Source: Hydrogenophilales bacterium
GTDB taxonomy: Bacteria; Pseudomonadota; Gammaproteobacteria; Burkholderiales; Thiobacillaceae
Direction: 5' to 3'
Assembly: GCA_016719465.1 (NCBI GenBank)
Contig: JADJYY010000011.1
Coordinates: 72,089 to 136,088 of the forward strand
Length of the DNA stretch: 64,000 bases
This document shows positions 26,854 to 35,932 of this stretch, one piece after another. The notes beneath the pieces are model-generated. The model was not told the origin of the DNA. It ran no database searches and saw nothing but the letters and a program-made list of their open reading frames with translations. How positions within the stretch are numbered: position 1 is the first letter of the stretch; each line of letters opens with the position of its first letter. A program made the position numbers and the translations under genes.

Positions 26854-28293
26854 ATGCGCGCTCCATTGATCCTGGCCGCCACCGTGCTCGCCCTCGGCGG
26901 CTGCATGACCGGCCCCGACTATGTCCGCCCCCGGGTGAGCGTGCCCGAGCAATGGCGGTCCGAATACAAGGATGCCCGCGACCTGGCCGACAGCCGCTGG
27001 TGGGAGCAATTCCAGGATCCGGTGCTGGACGACCTGATCCGTGCCGCGCTCGCGGAAAACAAGGACCTGCGCATCGCCACCGCCCGGGTGGAGGAATTCG
27101 CCGGTCGCCTGCAGTCCAGCAACGCGCCCCTGTTCCCGCAGATCGGCTACCAGGCCGGCGCCGGACGCCAGCGCGCATCCGAGCAGAGCGGCCCCACCGA
27201 GTTGCCCGCCGGCGTCGATCCCACCTATTCCAGCTATGCGGGCGTGCTCACCGCCAGCTGGGAACTCGACGTCTGGGGGCGCATCCAGCGTCTCACCGAG
27301 GCCGCCCGCGCCGACCTGCTGGCCAGCGAGGAAGGCCGCCGTTCGGTCATCCTGACCCTGGTCACGGCGGTGGCCAACGGCTACATCACCCTGCGCGGCA
27401 CCGACCGGCAACTGGAGATCAACCGAGCCACGGCCGACGCCTACCTGCAGACCCTGCGGCTGTTCGAGCTGCGCTACAAGGGCGGCGTCATCAACGAGAT
27501 GCAACTGGCCCAGGTGCGTTCCCAATACGAGCAGGCCGTCGCCCGCATCCCGCTGTTCGAGCAGCAGGTCGCGCGCCTGGAAAATGCCTTGTCGGTGCTG
27601 CTGGGCCGCAACCCGGGGTCAATCCCCCGCGGCAAGGCCATCGACGAGCTGGCGCGGGCCGCCGTCCCCGCCGGCCTGCCCTCGACCCTGCTGGAGCGCC
27701 GCCCGGACATCCTCGCCGCCGAGCAGAACCTGGTGGCCGCCAATGCGCGTATCGGTGCCGCCCGCGCCCTGTATTACCCGAGCATTTCCCTGACCGGCTT
27801 CCTGGGCAGCACCAGTACCGAGTTCTCGGACCTGTTCAGCGGCGCGACAAAAACCTGGTCCTTCGCCGGCTCCCTCGTCGGACCCATCTTCGACGCCGGC
27901 GCCATCGAAGGCACCGTGGCCCAGGCCGAGGCGCAGCAAAGGCGCCTGTTGTCCACCTATGAACAGACCCTCCAGAACGCTTTCCGCGAGGTGGACGACG
28001 CCCTGGTGGATTACCGCAAGTCCGGCGAAAGCCTGGCGGCCCAGGCCCGCGACGTGGAGGCCCTGAAAACCTACGCGCGCCTGGCCAACCTGCGTTTCGA
28101 CGCCGGCTATTCCGACTACCTGGAGGTGTTGGACGCCCAGCGCAGCCTGTTCACCTCCCAGCTCAACTTCACCCAGAGCCAGGCGCTGCAGTTCCAGTCC
28201 CTGGTGAACATCTACAAGGCCCTGGGCGGCGGCTGGGTGACCGAGGCGGACAAGCTGACCGTGGCCAAGCCGAAGCTGGCCGCCGGGAAATGA
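26854..28293 (+). CDS. RND outer-membrane factor lipoprotein (NodT/OprM type)
   Basis: The TolC-like outer-membrane channel that completes the tripartite efflux pump. It has 479 residues, a lipobox (LGGC, Cys at about 17) and the family opening MTGPDYVRP. Conserved points include SRWWEQFQDPVLDDL, the repeated coiled-coil halves with SWELDVWGRI, and LLERRPDILAAEQNL. The gene starts one base after the pump stop, so translation is probably coupled. With the two preceding genes it gives a complete efflux system encoded as one operon. Confidence 0.95.
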   Translation: MRAPLILAATVLALGGCMTGPDYVRPRVSVPEQWRSEYKDARDLADSRWWEQFQDPVLDDLIRAALAENKDLRIATARVEEFAGRLQSSNAPLFPQIGYQAGAGRQRASEQSGPTELPAGVDPTYSSYAGVLTASWELDVWGRIQRLTEAARADLLASEEGRRSVILTLVTAVANGYITLRGTDRQLEINRATADAYLQTLRLFELRYKGGVINEMQLAQVRSQYEQAVARIPLFEQQVARLENALSVLLGRNPGSIPRGKAIDELARAAVPAGLPSTLLERRPDILAAEQNLVAANARIGAARALYYPSISLTGFLGSTSTEFSDLFSGATKTWSFAGSLVGPIFDAGAIEGTVAQAEAQQRRLLSTYEQTLQNAFREVDDALVDYRKSGESLAAQARDVEALKTYARLANLRFDAGYSDYLEVLDAQRSLFTSQLNFTQSQALQFQSLVNIYKALGGGWVTEADKLTVAKPKLAAGK

Positions 28294-28294
28294 A

Positions 28295-28329
28295 CTGAGG
28301 GCGAACGCCGGCGCCAGCCGGCGGCTCAG
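28295..28329. terminator. nested inverted repeat between convergent genes
   Basis: CTGAG...CTCAG flanks a perfect GCCGGC-GCCA-GCCGGC hairpin in the 32 bp between the efflux operon and the convergent membrane protein gene. It lacks a T-run, so it may be a weak two-way terminator or only a stable hairpin that protects both mRNA ends. Confidence 0.4.
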
Positions 28330-30242
28330 CCGCGCAGGGCCCGCAGCATGGAGCGCAGCCCCAGGTCGCGCGCCCGCAAGGCCACCCACAGGGCCAGCAC
28401 GAAGCTCACCAGCAGGTTGGTCGCGGCGATCAGGGCCACGCCCAGGACGACCCAGGCCAAGGTTGCGCCATCCAGGTTGAAGTCGAGGGCGGCGGCGGCA
28501 TAGCCCAGGTTGGCGGAGGCGAAGGCCACGTGGCGGATGTCGATGGGCAGGCCGAAGAGGAAGCCGATGAAGCCGGCGCCCCCCAGCATGAGGCCGAACA
28601 GCAGGTTGCCCATGATGCCGCCCAGACGGTGGTTGACCGCGTTGCCCAGCCAGGCGGCGCCACGCTGCCCGGCGACGAGCCGCAACCAGCCCAGCCGCGC
28701 CACCCGCTCGCCGGTCCGGTTGTAACGGGCGAAATTGTCGAAATAACCGGAAATGAGGCCGGCCAGGAACAGGCAGACTCCGGCCACCGCGGCGTGGGCG
28801 ATGACCGGGCTGTGCAGGGGATGCAGGTCGCGCAGCAGGTGGGCGGCATCGCCCCGGCTGACGGCGGCGCCCTCGCTCCCCGCGCCCAGGTACCAGCCCA
28901 GGCCCATGGCGACTGGCAGGGCCAGGCCGACGTTGCCCAGGATGGCGACGCTCTGGCTGCGGGCGACGGCCGCCAGCATGGCGCGCAGGCGGTCGCGCCG
29001 CCAGCCGTCGCGGTGGGCCTCGCCGATGGCGGCCGCCAGGGTGGCGGCGGTCATGGCCGGCTGCTTGGTGGCCACGGTGAGCCCCAGCAGGTAGATCAGG
29101 ACGAAGCCGAGGCCGTAGTTGAGGCCGTAGGCCAGGGCCTGGATGGCGGGCGCCAGGTTCTGGTGATGCAGCAGGATCTTGAACAGGGCCAGCACGCCGA
29201 TGATGGCACCGCCGCCCAGCGCCGCCCGGGCCATGGCGGACAGCTCTCCCGGGCCGCTGGCGATGTAGTGCTCGCCGGTCTGGCTGGCGTTCTCCGTGAC
29301 GCGCAGGGACAGCACGCCGGTGGCCTCGCGCAGGTAATCGCGCACGCTGTCGCGACGCAGGCTTTCGCGCAGCGCCGTGGAGAAGAACCGTCCCCAGGCG
29401 TCGGCCAGGCTGGGCAGATCGCGGCCGGGGGCCTCGTCCAGCAGCATGATCAGCAGTTCCAGCCGGTTCAGACTCTGGGCGAGCCGCCGCAGCAGCAGGG
29501 TCAGCGTCAGGTTGGTGCCGTGTCGCCGCGCGCGCGCCTCGATCTCCAGCACCACGTCGCGGCAGGCGGTCAAGCGGCCCAGCAGGGGCGCGACGTCGTC
29601 GCGCCGGCGCAGCCATTCGTCCAGATCGCCGGCCAGGGCGAGGAAGGGGCTTTCGTCGCCGGGTTGGCGCGGGCGCAGTCGCCGCGCCTCCGGGTGCTCA
29701 CCCCAGGCGGCGCAGCGGCAGGCCAGCAGGCGGGCGGCCTCGGCCTGGCGGGCGTGGATGCGGGCCGAGCGCGCATCCGCGACCGGGTTGTCCTCGCCGA
29801 CGCGCCGCCAGAACTCGCGGCGCGTCTCCAGCGTCAGCCGGTCCAGCCAGCGGGCATCGACGGGCTTGCGGAAGACGCGGCGCAGGGCGGCGATGAGGTC
29901 GCTCTCGTCGCGGACTTCGGGCAGCAGGTGGTTGCCGATGCGGCGACGGAGTTCCCGGGCGAAGCCGCGATCCGGCAGGATGCCCACCTCCGTATAGAAG
30001 GGCAGGGCATCGTGCAGGGCGAACAGGTTCCAGATCAGCTCGCGCAGGCGGACGAGCAGGTCGGGGCGCGCATCCAGCAGTTCGATCAGGGTCCGCATGC
30101 GGGCTTCGGCGCGGTCGAGCAGGAAGCGGGAAGGGCGCAGCCGGTCGATCAGCCTGGCGAGGCGCGGGACGGGATCCTCGCCGACCTCGGGTTCTTCCTC
30201 CAGAACCTGGGCGAGTTTCCGGGTCAGCTTGTCATTGGCCAT
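28326..30242 (-). CDS. Gcr-family membrane protein (annotated elsewhere as 'site-specific recombinase')
   Basis: A 638-residue protein matching the Neisseria Gcr / 'SpecificRecomb' family. The first half is soluble and helical, with many Arg and Leu (LEEEPEVGEDPVPRLARLIDRLRPSRF near the start, split by many charged residues). The second half has several clear membrane helices, such as GGGAIIGVLALFKILL, ALAYGLNYGLGFVLIYLLGL and AVAGVCLFLAGLISGYF. Despite the historic name it has no tyrosine or serine recombinase active site that I can see, and a membrane role is much more likely. It is convergent with the efflux operon. Confidence 0.8.
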   Translation of the reverse strand: MANDKLTRKLAQVLEEEPEVGEDPVPRLARLIDRLRPSRFLLDRAEARMRTLIELLDARPDLLVRLRELIWNLFALHDALPFYTEVGILPDRGFARELRRRIGNHLLPEVRDESDLIAALRRVFRKPVDARWLDRLTLETRREFWRRVGEDNPVADARSARIHARQAEAARLLACRCAAWGEHPEARRLRPRQPGDESPFLALAGDLDEWLRRRDDVAPLLGRLTACRDVVLEIEARARRHGTNLTLTLLLRRLAQSLNRLELLIMLLDEAPGRDLPSLADAWGRFFSTALRESLRRDSVRDYLREATGVLSLRVTENASQTGEHYIASGPGELSAMARAALGGGAIIGVLALFKILLHHQNLAPAIQALAYGLNYGLGFVLIYLLGLTVATKQPAMTAATLAAAIGEAHRDGWRRDRLRAMLAAVARSQSVAILGNVGLALPVAMGLGWYLGAGSEGAAVSRGDAAHLLRDLHPLHSPVIAHAAVAGVCLFLAGLISGYFDNFARYNRTGERVARLGWLRLVAGQRGAAWLGNAVNHRLGGIMGNLLFGLMLGGAGFIGFLFGLPIDIRHVAFASANLGYAAAALDFNLDGATLAWVVLGVALIAATNLLVSFVLALWVALRARDLGLRSMLRALRG

Positions 30243-30358
30243 GTCGGCTTGCTTTCACATCGTCGTTGCGGGCATGCCCGTCATATTACCGGCGCGCCGG
30301 GGCCCGCGGGTCCGTCGCCCGGGCCTTCGCGCGGTACCCCGTGGTTTACTAAGCTTTG

Positions 30359-30469
30359 CGAAAGTGAAACCACATTCCTCCCCCCCCAGCCTCCCCTGCG
30401 GGGAGGGGAGCCGCTGGCGGGGAGGGGAGAAGGGGCCAGCAAGACGGCATATGGCATTACTTTCGAGAA
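30359..30469. repeat. dispersed GC-palindromic intergenic repeat, copy 2 (inverted)
   Basis: Read on the minus strand this has the same edges as copy 1: TTCTCGAAAGTAATGCCAT (30467-30449 region) and GTGGTTTCACTTTCG (30373-30359), with GC palindromes of the CCTCCCC/GGGGAGG type between. It is the main content of the 412 bp between the Gcr-type gene and typA (30243-30654). The remainder holds only a TACAAT box at 30619-30624, a possible -10 element for typA. Confidence 0.75.
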
Positions 30470-30654
30470 AATCAGTATCGTGAATCCGCGCCGGGGGGCG
30501 CCTTTTCAGCAGCCAGGCCGGGGCCGGCGGGGTTACCCGGGTGCGTCCAGCGAGCGACAGAGGTGAATAAGTTGGCGCCGCGCATGCGCTTAAGCCATAT
30601 CGTGTCAGGGTGCCGGTGTACAATATTCGGCTTTGCTAATAAGAAGTTACCCAC

Positions 30655-32496
30655 ATGTCCCGCGCCCTCCGCAATATCGCCATCATCGCCCACGTCGATC
30701 ATGGCAAGACCACCCTGGTGGACCAGTTGCTCCGCCAGTCCGGCACCTTCGCCGCCCACCAGCAGTTGTCGGAGCGGGTCATGGACTCCAACGACCTGGA
30801 AAAGGAGCGGGGCATCACCATCCTGGCCAAGAACACCTCGGTCAATTACAACGACGTGCACATCAACATCGTCGACACCCCCGGCCACGCCGACTTCGGC
30901 GGCGAGGTGGAACGGGTGCTGGGCATGGTGGACGGCGTGCTGCTGCTGGTGGACGCGGTGGAAGGCCCCATGCCCCAGACCCGCTTCGTCACCAAGAAGG
31001 CCCTGGCCCTGGGACTGCGCCCCATCGTGGTGGTGAACAAGGTGGACCGGGACGGCGCCGACGCCGACAACGCCGTGAACCTGACCTTCGACCTGTTCGA
31101 CAAGCTGGGTGCTTCCGACGAGCAGATGGACTTCCCCATCGTCTATGCCTCCGGCCTCAACGGCTGGGCCGCCATGGAAATGGATGAGCCGCGCGTGGAC
31201 ATGAAGCCCCTGTTCGAGACCGTGCTGAAGCATGTCCCGCCTCCCGCCACCGACGAGGACGCGCCCCTGCAATTGCAGATTTCCGCCCTGGACTACAACA
31301 GCTACGTGGGCCGCATCGGCGTCGGCCGCATCCAGCGCGGCCGGGTCAAGACCGGGCAACAGGTGGTGGTGCTGTTCGGCACCGACGAGGAGATGGCCGA
31401 GCACGAGCGCGTCCCGGTGAAGGCCAAGATCGGCCAGGTGCTGGGCTACCAGGGCCTGAACAAGGTGGAGCTGGACGAAGGCCTGGCCGGCGACATCGTG
31501 CAGATCACCGGCATCGAGGATCTGGTGCTGGGCGCCACCATCACCGACCCGGAGCAGCCGGAAGCCCTGCCCCTGCTGAAGATCGACGAGCCCACCCTGT
31601 CCATGCAGTTCATGGTGAACACCAGCCCCCTGGCCGGCACCGAGGGCAAGTTCGTAACCAGCCGCCAGGTGCGCGATCGCCTGCACAAGGAACTGCTCAC
31701 CAACATGGCCCTGCGCGTCCACGACACCAAGGACCCGGACATCTTCGACGTGGCCGGCCGGGGCGAACTGCACCTGTCCATCCTGATCGAGAACATGCGC
31801 CGCGAGGGCTTTGAACTGGCCGTGGGCCGCCCCCGCGTGGTGAAGAAGGTCATCAACGACGTGGAGCTGGAACCCTACGAGCAGCTTACCGTGGACGTGG
31901 AGGAAGGCCACCAGGGCGCCGTCATGGAAAGCCTGGGCCTGCGCCGCGGCGACCTGCAGGACATGGTGCCGGACGGCCGCGGCCGGGTGCGCATCGAGTA
32001 CCGCATCCCCGCCCGGGGCCTGATCGGCTTCCAGGGCGAATTCATGAACCTGACGCGCGGCACCGGCCTGCTCTCCCACGTGTTCGACGACTACGCGCCG
32101 GTGAAGGAAGGCGGCGTGGCGGAACGCCGCAACGGCGTGCTGATCTCCCAGGAGAACGGCGAGGCCGTGGCCTACGCCCTGTGGAAGCTGCAGGATCGCG
32201 GCCGCATGTTCGTCAACCCCGGCGACAAGCTGTACGAAGGCATGGTCATCGGCATCCACAGCCGCGAGAACGACCTGGTGGTGAACCCCATCAAGGGCAA
32301 GCAGCTCACCAACGTGCGCGCTTCCGGCACCGACGAGGCGGTGCGCCTGGTGCCGCCCATCGACATGAGCCTGGAGAAGGCCATCGAGTTCATCGCCGAC
32401 GACGAACTGGTGGAAGTCACCCCCAAGACCATCCGCATCCGCAAGCGCTTCCTGAACGAGCACGAGCGCAAGCGGGCGGCCCGGGAAGGCGCGTAA
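30655..32496 (+). CDS. typA: ribosome-associated GTPase TypA/BipA
   Basis: A translational GTPase related to EF-G that acts on the ribosome, important at low temperature and in stress. The 613-residue length is normal. G1 is AHVDHGKTTLVDQLL, the switch I region has ERGITILAKNTSV, G3 is DTPGHADFGGEVER, G4 is NKVDR and G5 lies in YASGLNGWA. The C-terminal BipA-specific domain includes the basic GKQLTNVRASGTDE segment. A possible -10 TACAAT box lies about 30 bp upstream. The next gene, mtfA, follows on the same strand after 40 bp. Confidence 0.97.
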   Translation: MSRALRNIAIIAHVDHGKTTLVDQLLRQSGTFAAHQQLSERVMDSNDLEKERGITILAKNTSVNYNDVHINIVDTPGHADFGGEVERVLGMVDGVLLLVDAVEGPMPQTRFVTKKALALGLRPIVVVNKVDRDGADADNAVNLTFDLFDKLGASDEQMDFPIVYASGLNGWAAMEMDEPRVDMKPLFETVLKHVPPPATDEDAPLQLQISALDYNSYVGRIGVGRIQRGRVKTGQQVVVLFGTDEEMAEHERVPVKAKIGQVLGYQGLNKVELDEGLAGDIVQITGIEDLVLGATITDPEQPEALPLLKIDEPTLSMQFMVNTSPLAGTEGKFVTSRQVRDRLHKELLTNMALRVHDTKDPDIFDVAGRGELHLSILIENMRREGFELAVGRPRVVKKVINDVELEPYEQLTVDVEEGHQGAVMESLGLRRGDLQDMVPDGRGRVRIEYRIPARGLIGFQGEFMNLTRGTGLLSHVFDDYAPVKEGGVAERRNGVLISQENGEAVAYALWKLQDRGRMFVNPGDKLYEGMVIGIHSRENDLVVNPIKGKQLTNVRASGTDEAVRLVPPIDMSLEKAIEFIADDELVEVTPKTIRIRKRFLNEHERKRAAREGA

Positions 32497-32536
32497 ATAC
32501 CCGGCACCCGCTCCGGTTCATCGTCCGTCTCCCGGC

Positions 32537-33337
32537 ATGGTCGGTTTCCTCCACACCCTGTTCGGCAAGCCGGCCGTCATCGCCGCGCCGACCGAACAGG
32601 ACTGGCGGACGGCGATGTCCCTGCCGGTGTTTGCCGGACTGGGCACGCCGGAACTCGCCACCCTGCGGCAACTGGCCGAGCGTCTGCTGGCCGCCAAGAC
32701 CTTCACCCCGGTTTCCGGCGCGCAACTCACCGGTTCGGCCCTGGCCGCCATCGCCACCCAGGCGGCCCTGCCGGTGCTGAACCTGGGCGCCGGCTGGTAC
32801 GGCACCTGGAACGAAATCATCGTCTACCCGGAACAGTTCGTGCCCGAGCGGGAGATCACCGACGATTTCGGCGTGGTGCACCGGGTGCGCCAACCCCTGT
32901 CCGGCGAGGCCTGGGAGGGCGGGCCCCTGATCCTGTCCCTGGACGACGTGGCCTGGTCCGGCCTGGGCGAGGGCTACAACGTGGTGATCCACGAATTCGC
33001 CCACAAGCTGGACATGGCCAACGGCGCGGTGGACGGCCTGCCGCCCCTGCACGGTGACATGGACGGCCGCGACTGGTCGGCGTCCCTGGGCGCGGCCTAC
33101 GAGGATTTTTGCCGCCGTGTGGACGTCTTCGAGGCGGGAGGCGAGGAGCCCGTCATCGATCCCTACGCCTCGGAGAGCCCGGCGGAATTCTTCGCCGTGC
33201 TGAGCGAATACTTCTTCGAACTGCCGGACCTGCTGGCGGCGGAGTACCCCGCCGTCTACGCCCAGATGGGCAGGTTCTACCGGCAGGACCCGCAATCGCG
33301 TTTGGAGCCCTACCGCCATGACCCTGCAACACCATGA
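32537..33337 (+). CDS. mtfA: zinc metallopeptidase MtfA (M90 family)
   Basis: MtfA is a zinc-dependent peptidase that in E. coli also binds the glucose repressor Mlc. The 266-residue protein matches the usual length of about 265. The zinc motif HEFAH is at residues 152-156 (H152, E153, H156), followed by KLDMANGAVDG. YPEQFVPE and the C-terminal ESPAEFFAVLSEYFFE stretch are typical of the family. It overlaps the thioredoxin gene by 20 bp in another frame, so the two are probably translated together. Confidence 0.93.
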   Translation: MVGFLHTLFGKPAVIAAPTEQDWRTAMSLPVFAGLGTPELATLRQLAERLLAAKTFTPVSGAQLTGSALAAIATQAALPVLNLGAGWYGTWNEIIVYPEQFVPEREITDDFGVVHRVRQPLSGEAWEGGPLILSLDDVAWSGLGEGYNVVIHEFAHKLDMANGAVDGLPPLHGDMDGRDWSASLGAAYEDFCRRVDVFEAGGEEPVIDPYASESPAEFFAVLSEYFFELPDLLAAEYPAVYAQMGRFYRQDPQSRLEPYRHDPATP

Positions 33338-33701
33338 CCACCAGCACGACCAGGCCTGCGCGGGCCAGTGCATTATCGACACCGACCTGCACCACTTCGA
33401 GCGCGACGTGATCGAGGCGTCCCACCGGCAACTGGTCATGGTGGACCTGTGGGCCGACTGGTGCGGCCCCTGCCATTTCCTCACGCCGGTGCTGCTGCGC
33501 GTGATCCCCACCTACGACGGCAAGGTGAAGCTGGCCAAGGTGGAGGTGGACGAGGGCGACAACATGAAGATCGCCGGCAAGTATGGCGCCCGGGGTTTCC
33601 CCACCGTGCTGCTGTTCAAGAACGGCGAGGAGGTGGCCCGCTTCCACAGCGCCAAGCCGGAACATTTCGTGCGCGAGTTCATCGACGAACATCTGGATTG
33701 A
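33318..33701 (+). CDS. thioredoxin-like protein with His-rich N-terminus
   Basis: A 127-residue thioredoxin-fold protein with the canonical active site WCGPC (residues 48-52) and the cis-Pro in GFPTVLLF. The first 18 residues are unusual: HHDHQHDQACAGQC, rich in His with two extra Cys, suggesting a metal-binding extension. No signal peptide is seen, so it should be cytoplasmic. It overlaps mtfA by 20 bp and precedes the aminotransferase gene by 15 bp. Confidence 0.92.
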   Translation: MTLQHHDHQHDQACAGQCIIDTDLHHFERDVIEASHRQLVMVDLWADWCGPCHFLTPVLLRVIPTYDGKVKLAKVEVDEGDNMKIAGKYGARGFPTVLLFKNGEEVARFHSAKPEHFVREFIDEHLD

Positions 33702-33716
33702 CGGGATGAGCCCGGC

Positions 33717-34865
33717 ATGACCGCCCGCCGCGCCCTGGAAATCGAGCCCTTCCGGGTCATGGCCATCCTGGGCCGGGCCCGGGAACTGGAGGCCCGGGGT
33801 CGCGACATCATCCACATGGAGGTGGGCGAGCCGGATTTCCCCACGCCGGCCCCCATCGTCGAGGCTGGCATCGCCGCCCTGCGCGCCGGCCATACCCGCT
33901 ACACCCCGGCCCTGGGCCTGCCCGCGCTGCGCCAGGCCATCGCCGGCTACTACCGGGATCGGCACGGCGTGGACCTGCCGGCCGGTCGGGTCTGCGTCAC
34001 CCCCGGCGCCTCCGGCGCCCTGCTGCTGGTCATGGCGGCCCTGTTCGATCCCGGCCAGGAGGTGTTGCTGGCGGACCCGGGCTATCCCTGCAACCGTCAT
34101 TTCGCTCGCCTGGTGGAGGCCCGGGGCGTGGGCGTGCCGGTGGGCCGGGAGACCGGCTACCAGCTCACCGCCGATCTGGTGGCCCGGCACTGGGGACCGA
34201 ATACCCGGGGCGTGCTGGTGGCCAATCCGGGCAATCCCACCGGCACCCTCATTCCCGATACCGAATTGAAGGCCATCCATGCCCTGGTACGGGACCGGGG
34301 CGGCTGGCTCATCGTCGACGAGATCTACCACGAACTGGTCTACGAGACCGCGCCGCCCAGCGCCGCCGGCCTGGGGGAGGACGTGATCGTCCTCAACAGC
34401 TTCTCGAAGTACTGGCTCATGACCGGCTGGCGCCTGGGATGGCTGCTGGCGCCGGAAGCGCTGATGCCGGCCATCGACCGGCTGGCCCAGAACATCTTCC
34501 TGTCCGCCCCCACCGTGGCCCAGCACGCCGCCCTGGCCGCCCTGGCGCCGGCGACGCGGACGCTGCTGGAGCAGAGGAAGGCCGAGCTGCGGGAACGGCG
34601 GGACTGGCTGCTGCCGGAACTGGAGGGCCTGGGGTTCCGGGTCGGCGCGGTGCCGGAGGGAGCCTTCTATGTCTATGCGGGCATCGACGCGTTCGGCATG
34701 GAGGCGGAGGTTCTGGCGGAGAAACTGCTGCTGGAAGCAGGGGTGGCCATCACCCCGGGGACGGACTTTGGCGCCCACAGCGCCGACCGGCACGTTCGCT
34801 TCGCCTACACCACGTCCCTGGAGCGAATCAGGGAGGCGGTGGGGCGATTGGCCCACACCTTGTAG
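33717..34865 (+). CDS. PLP-dependent class I/II aminotransferase
   Basis: A 382-residue fold-type I aminotransferase. The pyridoxal phosphate lysine is in NSFSKYWLMTGWRLGW. The GEPDFPTPAPI and RYTPALGLPALRQAI motifs near the N-terminus, VANPGNPTGT and IVDEIYHELVY are the usual substrate and cofactor motifs, and the C-terminal RFAYTTSLE contains the carboxylate-binding Arg. It belongs to the aspartate/alanine-type branch, but the amino acid used cannot be told from the sequence. It is the last gene of the run mtfA-thioredoxin-aminotransferase. Confidence 0.92.
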   Translation: MTARRALEIEPFRVMAILGRARELEARGRDIIHMEVGEPDFPTPAPIVEAGIAALRAGHTRYTPALGLPALRQAIAGYYRDRHGVDLPAGRVCVTPGASGALLLVMAALFDPGQEVLLADPGYPCNRHFARLVEARGVGVPVGRETGYQLTADLVARHWGPNTRGVLVANPGNPTGTLIPDTELKAIHALVRDRGGWLIVDEIYHELVYETAPPSAAGLGEDVIVLNSFSKYWLMTGWRLGWLLAPEALMPAIDRLAQNIFLSAPTVAQHAALAALAPATRTLLEQRKAELRERRDWLLPELEGLGFRVGAVPEGAFYVYAGIDAFGMEAEVLAEKLLLEAGVAITPGTDFGAHSADRHVRFAYTTSLERIREAVGRLAHTL

Positions 34866-34874
34866 TCTGGTCCC

Positions 34875-35681
34875 TCAGGCTGACTTGCGGCGGCGCAGGG
34901 CGGCCAGGCTCAACAGCCCGAGTGGTAGCAAAGCCAGGGTGCCGGGTTCTGGAATGGTGAGATCAGGGTCTGCCTGGATGGCATCGTTGGCGCAGTTCAT
35001 GGTCCAGTGCACGTCGAATTTCCCGGAGTAACCGTTGAACGCGCTCAAGGGGATGGCGGCCTCGATGAAGTAGTGAAGGTCTTTCTTGTGGGCGCCCATG
35101 TTGTTGACGCCGATGCTGGTGTAAACCAGGGTGCCCATCCCGGCGTCATCGCCGCTCAGGATCGATGTGGGATGGGCCGGGTCGGGGTTGGCCGGGTTGT
35201 AGGCGCCGTTCACATCCCACAGGCCGTAGTCCCAGACCACGTTCTTGTAGGCCTTGCCCTTGTTGTTTCCGGTGGTTTCGATGCCGAATTCGTAGCTGCC
35301 ATCCTGGCCGAAGTCGATCGCGAAATCCCCGGGGCCATAGCTGTTCGCGGCAGGATTGTTGGGGGTGTTGGGCGACAGGCCGGTTACCAGGGCCAGGTAG
35401 AGGTGGTCCGCGCCGAGGGAGACATACAGTGCCTCGGCATCGTAATTCTGACCACCCCAGCCGGGGTTCAGGCGGGTGCCCGCACCGCCGGTCTGATCCT
35501 CGACGGCATATTGCTGTTTGTTGGGCACCAGGGTGGTATCCGGTTTCCAGTCGCTGGCGTTGCCGTTGCGATGCAGGCCCCAGTCCGCCAGATCGCCGTC
35601 GACCGTGATCGAAGCCGCCAGGGCGCCCGTGCAGCTCATCAGTCCGGTGATGGCAGCCAGTAGCAATTGGGTCTTGCGCAT
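34875..35681 (-). CDS. PEP-CTERM sorted exported protein
   Basis: A 268-residue secreted protein with a signal peptide (cleavage near ALA-AS). It ends in a textbook PEP-CTERM signal: PEPGTLALLPLGLLSLAALR followed by a basic tail. Such signals are cut by an exosortase (EpsH family), usually in bacteria that make exopolysaccharide. The mature part is rich in Gly, Asn, Asp and Trp (DGDLADWG and DFAIDFGQDGSYEFG), like other extracellular beta-rich proteins. No exosortase gene lies in the window. It is convergent with the aminotransferase gene. Confidence 0.9.
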   Translation of the reverse strand: MRKTQLLLAAITGLMSCTGALAASITVDGDLADWGLHRNGNASDWKPDTTLVPNKQQYAVEDQTGGAGTRLNPGWGGQNYDAEALYVSLGADHLYLALVTGLSPNTPNNPAANSYGPGDFAIDFGQDGSYEFGIETTGNNKGKAYKNVVWDYGLWDVNGAYNPANPDPAHPTSILSGDDAGMGTLVYTSIGVNNMGAHKKDLHYFIEAAIPLSAFNGYSGKFDVHWTMNCANDAIQADPDLTIPEPGTLALLPLGLLSLAALRRRKSA

Positions 35682-35887
35682 TTCATTCTCCAGCCTTGTA
35701 AGGTGACTGGTGATGAATATGCAGGATCCATGCCAGACAATTAAGTCATTAAAAACAATGGGCTATGGATTCCCGTGGATGGCCGTGATGGGGTTTCTGC
35801 TTATGGACGGACAGTAGCGGCGAGATCCTGGCAATGGCCGCCACCGGGCGCGGGTCAGAAACGGGGGGAACGGGGGAAACGTGGGCG

Positions 35888-35915
35888 AAAAAAAACCGGC
35901 CCGAAGGCCGGTTTT
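35888..35915. terminator. bidirectional rho-independent terminator
   Basis: A perfect CCGGCC/GGCCGG stem (35896-35901 and 35906-35911) is flanked by A8 and T4. On the minus strand it reads as an AAAACCGGCC stem, a TTCG tetraloop closed by C-G (an exceptionally stable loop), and eight T residues. It lies 18 bp past the stop of the small lipoprotein gene. Confidence 0.9.
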
Positions 35916-35932
35916 CCATACCGCTTCGCCGA

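Noticed and set aside
22296..26906. 1536-residue open frame antisense to the RND operon
   Set aside because: Low-complexity His/Asp/Gly/Gln translation typical of the reverse strand of GC-rich genes; the plus-strand proteins are unmistakable.
30472..32463. 663-residue frame antisense to typA
   Set aside because: Shadow of typA codon use, without any recognisable motif.
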